Of a stretch of 64,000 nt of DNA, positions 1 to 10,056 are shown one piece after another. The DNA comes from Okapia johnstoni (taxonomy: Eukaryota > Chordata > Mammalia > Artiodactyla > Giraffidae), in the NCBI GenBank assembly GCA_024291935.2, contig CM044322.1, forward strand, positions 20,025,405 through 20,089,404, read 5' to 3'. The position numbers and the translations under genes are program-made. Position 1 is the stretch's first letter, and each line of letters opens with the position of its first letter. The notes beneath the pieces are model-generated. The model was not told the DNA's origin, ran no database searches, and was given only the letters and a program-made list of their open reading frames with translations.

Positions 1-1084
1 TAAGTATTTTAAGAGTGGAAATGAATGTATTCATAATCACTTAGCCAAACTGCTAATCTATTTTAAACCTTCCATTCTTCCATGACGTGTATTTCTTTAA
101 AATATAAAAGTGGAATGTTAAGAAGGCAGTGCTCTGGCAAGCATAAACACCCTAGTAATTTTTACAAGTTGATTTTTGGAAAGGCCCACCCACCTAACTC
201 CATCCCCATTTTAAAACTGTGCTGTCCAATAATTAAATAATATAGCCTTCATTTCGAGGTAAAACTTCAAACCGTTCTCTACATTTGGAACTCGACATAT
301 GGTTGTAAACCCTAAAAGGCAAATTCAATAATAAATAGATGGTAAGAAAAAAATTATCAACAAATTTCAGAACTGTGGAGAGGAATCTTTAATTAATAAG
401 TATTTCATAAGCAGGACAAATAAGACTTCTGCAGATCTCCTGTCTTATACATCCTCTAAGGTTAAAAGATAAAGACTTGAATCTACTCAAAAGTCAGCAT
501 ACCCATTAAACACCCAAAAAGGAAGGCAATTAGTGTCAACTGTAGTGATTAAAAAGAACACTTTTCAATTATAAACTCATCCAAGAATGAACCTACTGAA
601 AAGCCTCATTTGAAAGATATATAAAAATAAATGACTACTTCACCAAAATGAAATCTTCTAATAAGAACTGTCACCAAAGATCCCTTTGAATTTTTCTAAA
701 TTGTGAATACAACTTGTCAATCACAGAGGGGGAAAATAGTAACCGTTACAGTTAAGTAAGACTTGGAGATATTCAGATATAAACAGACATTAAGCTTTTT
801 TCTTTGAGTACACCCTAGCTTTAAAACAAAAAAAAGTAGTCACAAAAATGTAGAAAAATTGACAAACGGCACATTTTAAAGGGCAGGTAGGCAACTGTGT
901 ATACCAATGCTAAATATAATTCTAAAGATTATAGCTTCTATTGCTCTATTGAGGCTCTAATAAAAGATGAAAACTAAAGATAATGTCACTGATTCTTCTT
1001 CATTGTCTTAGAAATCTTAAATTTAAATAAAAATTAGCTTTGTAGTTAAAAGAATAAATTTATAGACCCACAAATAACTTCAGC
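1..1084. other. Unassigned AT-rich DNA
   Basis: No open frame, repeat family or RNA gene is recognised here. The stretch is AT-rich with short A-runs and looks like ordinary intronic or intergenic sequence. Confidence 0.5.
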
Positions 1085-1091
1085 TCACTGT

Positions 1092-1302
1092 GTGTGTGCA
1101 CACTCAGTCATATTCAACTCTTTGTGACCCCATGAACTATAGTACACCAGGCTCCTCTCCCCACAGGATTTCCCAGGCAAGATTACTTAAGTGGGTTGCA
1201 ATTTCCTCCTGCAGGTGATTATCCTGACCCAGGGATCGAACCTGTATCTCCTGCATTGGCAGGCAGGTTCTTTACCACTAGTGCCACCTGGGAAGCCCCA
1301 AA
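1092..1302 (-). mobile_element. Bov-tA SINE, minus orientation
   Basis: Read on the minus strand it has the tRNA-derived head (GGGCTTCCCAGGTGGCAC), a B-box-like GGTTCGATCCC and the BovA body. A 7-bp duplication TCACTGT (1085-1091 and 1303-1309) flanks it and marks the insertion edges. Its 5' two-thirds forms the left arm of the inverted repeat at 1170-1531. Confidence 0.88.
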
Positions 1303-1531
1303 TCACTGTACATGTTGAAAAAAATATATTAAAAAACTTCAGTTTCCATATATGAGCTGTAGAACATTTGACATAAGCATGACTAGCATGTACAGTGATT
1401 TGGGGCTTCCCAGGTGGCACTAGTGGTAAAGAACCTGCCTGCCAATGCAGGAGATACAGGTTCGATCCCTGGGTCAGGATAATCACCTGCAGGAGGAAAT
1501 TGCAACCCACTTAAGTAATCTTGCCTGGGAA
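1170..1531. repeat. Perfect inverted repeat, 145-bp arms, 72-bp spacer
   Basis: Bases 1170-1314 are the exact reverse complement of 1387-1531; I compared the arms base by base and found no mismatch. The arms hold Bov-tA sequence plus about 12 bases of DNA outside the SINE, ending in CATG next to the spacer. Beyond the outer edge (1169/1532) similarity drops at once, with 5 differences in the next 15 positions. A transcript through it would fold into a long perfect hairpin. It could be a template-switch product, a gene-conversion tract or an assembly artefact. Confidence 0.95.
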
Positions 1532-1540
1532 GTCCCATGG
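1402..1540 (+). mobile_element. Partial Bov-tA SINE, plus orientation (right arm)
   Basis: This is the head and first part of a Bov-tA, running to CCCATGGACAGAG, where it switches directly into BovB sequence. The join falls in a short shared GAGAG-type motif. Up to 1531 it is the exact mirror of the SINE at 1170-1302. Confidence 0.85.
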
Positions 1541-1868
1541 ACAGAGAGTTGGACCATAAAGAAAGCTGAGCGCTGAAGAATTGATGCTTTTGAACTGTGG
1601 TGTTGGAGAAGACTCTTGAGAGTCCCTTGGACTGCAAAGAGATTCAACCAGTCAATCATAAAGGAAATCAGCCCTGAATATTCATCGGAAGGACTGATGC
1701 TGAAGCAGGGGATCAAAGAGGATGAGATGGTTGGATGGCATCACCAACTCGATGGACATGAGTTTGAGTGGGCTCTGGGAGTTGATGATGGACAGGGAAG
1801 CCTGGCGTGCTGCAGTCCATGGGATCGCAAAGAGTCAGACACGACTGAGTGACTGAACCGAACTGACT
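1541..1868 (+). mobile_element. BovB (RTE) LINE 3' fragment with internal deletion
   Basis: The sequence matches the BovB region after the reverse transcriptase (GTTGGACCATAAAGAAAGC onwards) and ends in the family's ACTGAACCGAACTGACT-type tail. Roughly 90 bases expected of other BovB copies in this window are missing around 1704, where the text jumps from the [16 protein letters not shown] region towards the [14 protein letters not shown] region. It is a dead fragment with no function inferred. Confidence 0.85.
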
Positions 1869-2292
1869 ACAAAAGAGTTCATTCTGTGTGACCCACTATC
1901 CACTGTTCATACAATGGTACAGACAGCCCCACTGACTGCTGTGAGGTCAAACATAGACTTATAGGCAAAAATCTCAGAAATACAGAGCCCGTTATGCATT
2001 TCTACTAACTTCCAAAGCTAGCAGTGCTATTGCTGAGACTTTCAAGTTCCATTCAAGGTAGAACAATCCCAAATTTAAAAATGAGACATGAAAGTGGGAG
2101 TAGAAAATATCATACTCATAATAGAAGTGCCCTCTCCCAGATTACTAGTGAAAAATTTTGATTATGAATTGGTCCTTTATGAAGTATTTTAAAGGAATTA
2201 TCTCTGGATATTAAGCTGAAGTTGTGAAAAGAAAAAAAAGGCTTCTAGTAATAAGATTTCTGATTAATTTTCTTCTCGGAGAATATATCCAC
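1869..2292. other. Unassigned DNA
   Basis: No repeat family or credible coding region recognised. Confidence 0.45.
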
Positions 2293-2392
2293 TAGGTTGC
2301 CCAAAAACATTCATTCAGGTTTTTCCATTAGATGTTAAAAGAACTAATATTAAAGAACTTAATACTGAAAGAACTATTTGACCAACCCAATA
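2293..2392. mobile_element. Mariner-type MITE with terminal inverted repeats
   Basis: The left end TAGGTTGCCCAAAAACATTC and the right end GAACTATTTGACCAACCCAA are diverged inverted copies of each other. TA dinucleotides lie at both edges (2293-2294 and 2391-2392), as expected for Tc1/mariner insertion. The ends match the mariner-derived repeat common in ruminants. The core is tiny and contains several AAAGAACT-like units, so it cannot encode a transposase. Confidence 0.75.
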
Positions 2393-2399
2393 TATCTAC

Positions 2400-2884
2400 A
2401 GACAGAGACATTACTTTGCCAAAAAAGATCTATATTATCAATGCTATGGTTTTTCCAGTAGTCATGTATGGATGTGAGGGTTGGACCATGAAGAAGGCTG
2501 AGCGCCTAAGAATTGATGCTTTCGACCTGTGGTGCTGGAGAAGACTCTTGAGAGTTCCTTGGACAGCAAGGAAATTAAACTTGTCAATCCTAAAGGAAAT
2601 CAACCCTGAATATTCATTGGAAGGACTGCTGCTGAAGCTGAAGCTCCAGTACTTTGGCCACATGAGGTGAAGAACTGACTCACTGGAAAAGACCCTGATG
2701 CTGGGAAAGATTGAGGGCAAGAGGAGAAGGGGGCAACAGAGGGTGAGATGGTTGGATGGCATCACCAACTCAGTGGACATGAATCTGAGCAAACTCAGGG
2801 AGATGGTGAAGGACAGGGAAACCTGGCGTGCTGCAATTTATGGGATTGCCAAGAGTCAAATACACTTAGCGACTGAACAACAGT
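2400..2884 (+). mobile_element. BovB LINE 3' fragment, 5'-truncated
   Basis: It begins at the BovB motif CAGAGACATTACTTTGCC and runs to GCGACTGAACAACAG. Conceptual translation gives the familiar VMYGCEGWTMKKAERLRIDAF stretch, interrupted by a stop near 2668 (ATGAGGTGA). It lies about 8 bp downstream of the mariner MITE. Confidence 0.88.
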
Positions 2885-2897
2885 GTATCTGTGTATG

Positions 2898-3106
2898 TGT
2901 GTATTAGTCACTCAGTCGTGTCTGACTTTTGCAACCTCATGGACTGGAGCAGGCCAGGCTTCTCTGTCAATGGAACTTTCCAGGCAAGAATACTAGAATG
3001 GGTTGCCATGCCCTCCTCCAAGGGATCTTCCCAACCCAGGGATTGAACTCACATATCTTATGTCTCCTGCATTGGTAGGCAGGTTCTCTACCACTAGCAC
3101 CACTTA
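2898..3106 (-). mobile_element. Bov-tA SINE, minus orientation
   Basis: Reverse complement shows head, B-box-like GGGATTGAAC (as read on plus) and BovA body with CACTCAGTCGTGTCTGAC. It follows the BovB fragment almost directly. Confidence 0.85.
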
Positions 3107-4919
3107 GAAAACATAAAAATGTATTATTTTGCCAGTAATAAGACAGCTTACTTTCTAGTCTACCATTTTCTTTTTTTTAGTTTGTCACAGAACCTGAAAT
3201 AAGACTAACCCTTAGCTATTTGTGTACTATCTCTGATTTCAACTTTAATCGGTGTGCTAAAAGTGTAGAGAGTATTTAAGTTTAAAAGTACACAGGATTT
3301 TATGAAGACTAGAACATACGCAGGTGGGTGCTTGAGGAATTTTCTGCCCATTCTGCCAGAAGCAAGATGCCATCTGCTTATGGCATGAATCAAGCTAACC
3401 CTCAGCAGTTTCCAAAGTTGACAGGAAAATCTGGTTGTTTAGTTAACATTGAAAACACACTCTAAATCCAAGATGAACTGTTATTTTTAAAAATGCTCTT
3501 AGACACAGTTAAAAACTTGTTTTCCCCTTTAAAAGCAGCTGTCTGTTTTTAGATCTTTCTTTCTCATACAACTACTTTAAAAAGAACTGAATTATGCAAA
3601 CTGCTGATTTCAAAATAGTACTCTCAAGTAACTGAAAAATCTATTATTTTGATTATCTGAAAAACAAGCTCATCTTTTATATTGGAAATTATTTCTCTCT
3701 TGTATGATACAGATATCAACAATAAGAAAAAAAGCACAGTAAAGTCATTTACATGACTGTTTCACAACAGTTATAGAAAACTATAAATCCTCATTCTCTC
3801 ATTCTGTCATTCTTTATCTGCCTCTCTAATTTAAACTTCAAGTCTTCTGGGCTAAAGTCCACGGTCATTCTGTCATTGTGTTTAAATAGCATAAAACATG
3901 AGTAACTAGTAGCTTATGCACATTCTTAGCGTGCACACAGCTAAAAGCCTTAAAAAAAAATACTCACTAAATTAGAAAATATTTTGCCAGATGTTGGTAG
4001 AAGAAAAAAATCTCTCACTGGATGTATCAATTAGGAAAGTTTTTTGTTTGACTGCTTTGAATAACAACTGAAAATGCATTTCTCAGAACAGAAGCTAGAA
4101 AGAATTGCAATAAAACTAAAAAATCCACAAAATGACTAAAACTTTAAACTAAAAAGTGACTTGCATTCACTGATTTCTTTTCCTTATTTTTGTTTCCTTC
4201 TTGAATAAACATACTAATAATGAGATATCTATTGCTGTCTTTTAAAATTATATAGAACTTTCAGTCACATCTCATTCATATTAGATGAAACCTACTGATT
4301 TTAGTTCCATGAACATGTTTGTTTTCCTTAAAAACTTTCCTCTAACAATTATTACTATTTGGATAATACATCTTGATTTTTTTAAGTGCATTAATTTAAA
4401 AATCCATTAAATGACCACACTAGTATTGTCACACAGCTATTATTTTCACACTTCACAACACTGGGACCACAGCACATAATTCATTAAAAAAAAAAAAATC
4501 CTTCTACCTATCTCCTACAAGGTCTTGTTTTACTCTTAGGAAGCTGAAAACAGATGAATATGACTTTGGGAAACCAGGTTTGTTGACATTTGCAACAGAG
4601 ATAAAAGTGGGTTTGGGGAAATGTCTGTGAGTATGCATGTGTATGCATAAGCTTATAAAGAAGAGGAAAGGTTGTCAATGCAGTTCCACCATCTTACACA
4701 GCTTCTTCAACAGTGAAATTAGGAGGGAGGTCTGGCTTAAAGGTTCCTTTCAGTTCTAAAAATCAAACATTCACTAAATATCAATTATTAGGAACATAAA
4801 AAAATGAATAAAACATAGTTTCAGCCCTAAGGCTGACTTGACGAAAAGCTCAATCACCACGTTCACCATATCTATGTACTTCTGGCCTTAACGCTCATTT
4901 GATTAAAAACTCAAGCACT
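3107..4919. other. Unassigned AT-rich DNA
   Basis: No gene or firmly recognised repeat. From 4749 a weak L2/MIR-like decay pattern may begin (GGAACATAAAAAAATGAATA, then CAGCCCTAAGG). Bases 4749-4810 recur at 5938-5999 (separate entry). Confidence 0.45.
4749..4810 (+). repeat. Donor copy of the 62-bp block found at the BovB 5' junction
   Basis: These 62 bases match 5938-5999 at 58 of 62 positions without gaps. The four differences are three transitions and one transversion. The surrounding sequence continues smoothly here, while the downstream copy is cut off by BovB, so this looks like the original site. Confidence 0.85.
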
Positions 4920-5033
4920 GGGACTTGCCCGGCAGTCCAAGGTTAGTACGCCAAGCTTCCACACAGCAGGGTGCATAGGTTCAATCCCTAGTTGAGAAAC
5001 TAAGCTCCTGCATGCTGCATGGCTTGGCCACCA
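4920..5033 (+). mobile_element. CHR-2-type SINE
   Basis: The pattern GGGACTTGCCCGGCAGTCCA, then GGTTCAATCCCTAG, then GAAACTAAGCTCCTGCATG fits the cetartiodactyl tRNA-derived CHR SINE. Confidence 0.75.
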
Positions 5034-5894
5034 TGTTCACTATTTCTAAATAATTTTATATATGCACACGTGCACATGCACGCACACACACATATATGAA
5101 ATGTTTGAAGAGCAAAAGCATGTCTTAAGAAAAAACTGAAAACTTTGGTCTCATGAAATGGGAAAAAAAAAGCAAAAATTAAAATACATCACTCCACTAA
5201 AATAAGTAGTTTATCAAGCACCAGACTGCCTGAGATCAGGCTTTTAATACCATGCTCAATTACGAGCCATACATACTTTTGTCTCCTTTAAAAGAGAAAA
5301 GACAAAAACACAGCACTCTTAGAGGAAAAGGACATCAACAAATGTAATGATAGCTTATTTTCTGGAAAATGTTGAGAACAAGGAAGGGGAAATACAGTTT
5401 ACACAACACACATATACATACACACACACCCCATGATGCTATTTTATCACTATAATACTTGCTTAGATGCTTAAAAATTAAATACATTTCCCATGAAGAT
5501 TTGGAGCCTGTTCTATTTAGACAGAACCAACGTTTTTTTTTAACAATTAGAATTAGAAATGACAATTTATCTGATTACTGGCACAATATAATAATCGCCA
5601 AAACGAAAGAAAGATGTTTAACTGGCATCTTGAAATGCACCGCATTTTTTGGCTACCCTACCTAGTATTGGCAAATAGTAAACAGTATTGGCAAATATGA
5701 GAGCTAATTCCATTACCAGTTGCCATACCTTCCTTCTGTGTACTGTTTTCTAAACTTTTTATCTTGAAGTAATTTAGATTCACAGAAAAGTTGAAAGAAC
5801 TGTACAAAGAATTCTCATATACTCTTTACCCAGATTCTCCCAATGTTCTTATTTTACTGCAAATGGTTTATCATTCTCTTTTTTTTCTTTAACA
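5034..5894. other. Unassigned DNA with (CA)n tracts and an L1-like remnant
   Basis: Short CA/TA microsatellites lie near 5055-5097 and 5400-5430. At about 5765-5880 the text resembles an old L1-associated motif (GATTCACAGAAAAGTTG ... CCCAGATTCTCCCAATG). No gene recognised. Confidence 0.45.
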
Positions 5895-5932
5895 AAATAG
5901 TATGAAAAAGAATAAAATACTTCAGAATAAAT

Positions 5933-5999
5933 ATTTCTTCAGTTCTATAAACCAAACATTCACTGAATATCAATTATTAGGAATATAAAAAAATGAATA
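5933..5999 (+). repeat. Filler DNA at the BovB 5' junction, copied from 4749-4810
   Basis: This lies inside the TSD of the BovB insertion, whose left copy AGAATAAAT is at 5924-5932. Bases 5938-5999 match 4749-4810 at 58/62; the first five bases (5933-5937) are unexplained. BovB endonuclease-region sequence starts directly after it. It therefore arrived together with the BovB, probably by template switching during target-primed reverse transcription. Confidence 0.8.
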
Positions 6000-8670
6000 T
6001 AAGACCATTATATCTACTACTGTGGACAAGAATTCCTTAGAAGAAATGGAGTAGCCATCATAGTCAACAAGAGAGTCCAAATGCAGGACTTGGATGAAAT
6101 CTCAAAACCGGCAGAATGATCTCTGTTTGTTTCCAAGGCAAATCATTCAATATCACAGTAATCAAGTCTATGCCCCGACCAGTAATGCTGAAGAAGCTGA
6201 ATTTGAATGGTTCTGTGAAGACCTACAAGACCTTTTGAAACCAACACCGAGAAAAGATGTCCTTTTCTTTATAGGGGACTGGAATGAAAAAGTAGAAAGT
6301 CAAGAAACACCTGAAATAACAGGCAAATTTGGCCTTGGAGCACAAAATGAAGCAGGGCAAAGGCTAAGAGAGTTTTGCCAAGAGAACGCACTGGTCCTAG
6401 CAAACACCCTCTTCCAACAACACAAGAGATGGTCAATATCGAAATCAGACTGATTATATTCTTTGCAGCCAAAGATGGAGAAGCTCTATACAGTCAGCAA
6501 AAGAAAGACCGGGAGCTGACTGTGGCTCAGATCATGAATTCTTTATTGCCAAATTCAGACTTAAATCGAAGAAAATAGGGAAAACCACTAGACCATTTGG
6601 GTATTACCTAAATCAAATCCCTTATGACTATACAGTGGAAGTGAAAAATAGATTTAAGGGACAAGATCTGAAAGACAGAGTGCCTGATGAGCTATGGACG
6701 GAGGTTCGTGACATTGTACAGGAGACAGGGATCAAGACCATCCCCAAGAAAGAAATGCAAAAAAGCAAAATGGCTGTCTGAGGAGGCCTTACAAAAAGCT
6801 GTGAAAAGAAGAGAAGTGAAAAGCAAAGGAGAAAAGGAAAGATATACCCATTTGAATGCAGAGTTCCAAAGAATAGCAAGGAGAGATAAGAAAGCCTTCC
6901 TCAGCGATCAGTGCAAAGAAACAGAGGAAAACAATAGAATCGGAAAGACTAGAGATCTCTTCAAGAAAATTAGAGATACCAAGGGAACATTTCATGCAAA
7001 GATGGTCTCAATGAAGGACAGATATGGTATGGACCTAACAGAAGCAGAAGATATTAAGAAGAGGTGGCAAGAATACACAGAAGAACTGTACAAAAAAGAT
7101 CTTCACGACCCAGATAATCACGATGATGCGATCACTCACCTAGAGCCGGACATCCTTGAATGGGAAGTCAAGTGAGTCTTAGGAAGCATCACTACGAACA
7201 AAGCTAGTGGAGGTGATGGAATTCCAGTTGAGCTATTTCAAATCCTCAAAGATGATGCTGTGAAAGTGCTGCACTCAATATGCCAGTAAATTTGGAAAAC
7301 TCAGGAGTGGCCACAGGAATGGAAAGGTCAGTTTTCATTCCAATCCCAAAGAAAGGCAATGCCAAAGAATGCTCAAACTACCACACAACTGCACTCATCT
7401 CCCATGATAATAAAGTAATGCGCAAAATTCTCCAACCCAGGCTTCAACAATACATGAACCGTGAACTTCCAGATGTTCAAGCTGGCTTCAGAAAAGGCAG
7501 AGGAACCAGAGATCAAATTGCCAACATCCACTGGATCACCGGAAAAGCAAGAGAGTGCCTGAAAAACATCTATTTCTGTTTTATTGACTATGCCAAAGCC
7601 TTTGACTGTGTGGACCACAATAAACTGTGGAAAATTCTGGAAGAGACAGGAATACCATATCACCTGGCCTGCCTCTTGAGAAATGGGTATGCAGTTCAGG
7701 AAGCAACAGTTAGAACTGGACATGGAAAAACAGACTGGTTCCAAATAGGAAAAGGAGTACGTCAAGGCTGTTTATTGTTACCCTGCTTATTTAACTTATA
7801 TGCAGAGTACATCATGAGAAACGCTGGGCTGGATGAAGCATAAGCTGGAATCAATATTGCCAGGAGAAATATCAGTAACCTCAGATATGCAGATGACACC
7901 ACCCTTATAGCAGAAAGTGAAGAACTAAAGCACCTCTTGACGAAAGTGAAAGAGGAGAGTAAAAAAGTTGGCTTAAAGCTCAACATTCAGAAAACAAAGA
8001 TCATGGCATCTGGTCCCATTACTTCATGGCAAATAGATGCGGAAACAGTGGAAACAGTGGCAGACTTTATTTTGGGGGCTCCAAAATCACTGCTGATGGT
8101 GACTGCAGCCATGAAATTAAAAGACGCTTACTCCTTGGAAGAAAAGTTATGACCAACCTAGACATCATATTAAAAAGCAGAGACATTACTTTGCCAACAA
8201 AGGTCTGTCTAGTCAAGGCTATGGTTTTTCCAGGAGTCATGTATGGATGTGAGAGTTGGACTATAAAGAAAGCTGAGCGCAGAAGAATTGATGCTTTTGA
8301 ACTATGGTGTTGGAGAAGACTCTTGAGAGTCCTTTGGACTGCAAGGAGATCCAACCAGTCCATCCTCAAGGAGATCAGTCCTGAATCTTTATTGGAAGGA
8401 CTGATGTTGAAGCTGAAACTTCAATACTTTGGCCACCTGATATGAAGAACTGACTCTCTGGAAAAGAGCCTGATGCTGGGAAAGACTGAAGGCGAGAGGA
8501 GAAGGAAGGGGACAACAGAGGATGTGATGTTTGGATGGCATCACCGACTCAATGGACATGAGTCTGGGTAAACTCCGTGAGTTGGTGATGGACAGCGAGG
8601 CCTCGTGTGCTGCAGTCCATGGGTCGCATAGAGTTAGACACGACTGAGCAACTGAACTGAACTGAACTGA
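6000..8670 (+). mobile_element. BovB (RTE) LINE, 5'-truncated, about 2.67 kb, inactivated
   Basis: This is the longest BovB in the window. The 5' part (about 6007-6560) encodes an apurinic-endonuclease-like domain. The middle carries reverse transcriptase motifs: FIDYAKAFDCVDHNKLW near 7580-7630, GKGVRQGC near 7750 and the catalytic YADD at 7886-7897. The 3' part encodes the [11 protein letters not shown] and [17 protein letters not shown] blocks. The element ends in an ACTGA-repeat tail at 8650-8670. Flanking AGAATAAAT copies (5924-5932 and 8671-8679) are a perfect 9-bp TSD. The frame is broken many times: open segments fall in all three frames, a TAA at 7841-7843 precedes YADD, and a TGA at 8443-8445 replaces an expected CGA. 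A full BovB is about 3.2 kb, so roughly the first 0.5 kb is missing. Confidence 0.95.
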
Positions 8671-9249
8671 AGAATAAATGTATCAAAAGAAGTGAGAGAC
8701 AACTATATTGAAAACTATAAAACACTAGTGTAAGAAATTAAAGATGACCTTAATAAATAGAAAGCTATCCCAAGTTCATGGATTGGATATCATTAGAATG
8801 ACAATAATCCCCCACCCAAGCTAATCTACAGATTAAACAAAATCCCAATAAACATCCCAGATGATTATATATTGGCAGAAATTGATAAGTTTATTCTAAA
8901 ACTTATAGAATTGCAAGAGACTCCCAAATAGCTAAAACAATTTAGCTGTTGGAAATTAGAATTTAACTTTTAGCAAAAGAACAAATTAAAATATTCACAC
9001 TTCTCAATTTGAAAACTAAATGCAAAGCTAATAATTAAGACTGTGTGGTACACACACAGACAGACATATAGATCAAGGAAACAGAAATAACCCCACACAT
9101 TTATGAACAACTGATTTTGACATGGGTACCAAGATAACTTAATGTAGAAAGAAGTCTTTTCAAAAATAGTGCTGGAATGACAGGCTATCCAAGAAATTGG
9201 ACTTCATATCTCCCACCATACACAAAAATTGACCCAACATAGATCTATA

Positions 9250-9350
9250 TATTCTGGACACTAGTCCTTATCAGTATACTTATTTGTGATTTTAAAATGT
9301 TTTCTCCCATTCTTCAGGTTGTCTTTTCACTTTCCTGATGTTTTTTGAAG
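9250..9350 (-). mobile_element. Short inverted L1-like piece inside the plus-strand L1
   Basis: The L1 text leaves its expected course after CAAAAATTGACCCAACATAG and resumes at GCTAAAACTATAAAAC. The roughly 100 bases between contain TTTTCTCCCATTCTTCAGG and TTGTCTTTTCACTTTCC, which I know from antisense L1 sequence. Edges are approximate and the family is uncertain. Confidence 0.45.
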
Positions 9351-9678
9351 CTAAAACTATAAAACTTTTAGAAGGAAACATGCAAAATTCTATGTGACAC
9401 TGGAGTAGTCATTGGTTTCTTTGATATGACACCGAAAGCACAAAAAGAAAAGAAAAAGCAACAGGACTTCACTGAGATTTTAAACTTTCATGCTTCAAAA
9501 GACATCATCAAGAAACTGAAAAGAAAAAGAACAACAACATCCTGCAGAATGGGAGTATATTTTCAATCATACATCTGATCGGGTCTGGTATCCAAAATTC
9601 TTAAAAATCAACCATCAAGTAAAAAAACGGGGAACTTCCCTGGTGGTCCAGTGGTAAAGAATCTGCCTTCCAATGCAG

Positions 9679-9954
9679 TTCTTCCCTGGTAGCTCAGCTG
9701 GTAGAGAATCCAGCTGCAGCAGAGGAGGTCCCAGTTCGATTCGTGGATCTGGAAGATCTGCTGGAGAAGGGATAGGCTACTCACCCCAGTATTCTTGGGT
9801 TTCCTTGGTAGCTCAGCTGGTAAAGAATCCTCCCGCAATGCGGGAGACCTGGATTTGTTTCCTGGGTTAGGAAGTATCCTGGCCTGGAGAATTACATGGA
9901 CTGTACAGTCCATGGGGTCGCAAAGAGTTGGACATGATGGAGCAACTTTTACTT
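9679..9954 (+). mobile_element. Bov-tA dimer-type SINE (two tRNA-derived heads)
   Basis: Two consecutive heads (GGTAGCTCAGCTGGTAGAG and GGTAGCTCAGCTGGTAAAG) precede a single BovA body ending in GAGCAACTTTTACTTTT. The diverged duplication TTCCAATGCAG (9668-9678) / TTCCAACGAAG (9955-9965) brackets it within the CHR-2 SINE. Confidence 0.85.
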
Positions 9955-9985
9955 TTCCAACGAAGGGGACTTGGGTTCCATCCCT

Positions 9986-10056
9986 GTGTGCATGTGTGTT
10001 CAGTCACTCAGTCACTTGCAACTCTTTGCAACTCCATCGACTGTAACCCTACTATC
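9986..10056 (-). mobile_element. BovA fragment in the CHR-2 SINE
   Basis: A short antisense BovA piece (GTTCAGTCACTCAGTC ... CATCGACTGTAACCC) lies between CHR-2 blocks that are contiguous in other copies. Confidence 0.75.

Noticed and set aside
1465..1475. tRNA genes suggested by B-box motifs such as GGTTCGATCCC
   Set aside because: These occur in every Bov-tA and CHR SINE, which descend from tRNAs; no complete cloverleaf gene was found.
6094..8445. Several long open frames (up to 187 codons) as possible genes
   Set aside because: They are pieces of one decayed BovB: endonuclease and RT motifs appear in order but in three different frames with stops between.
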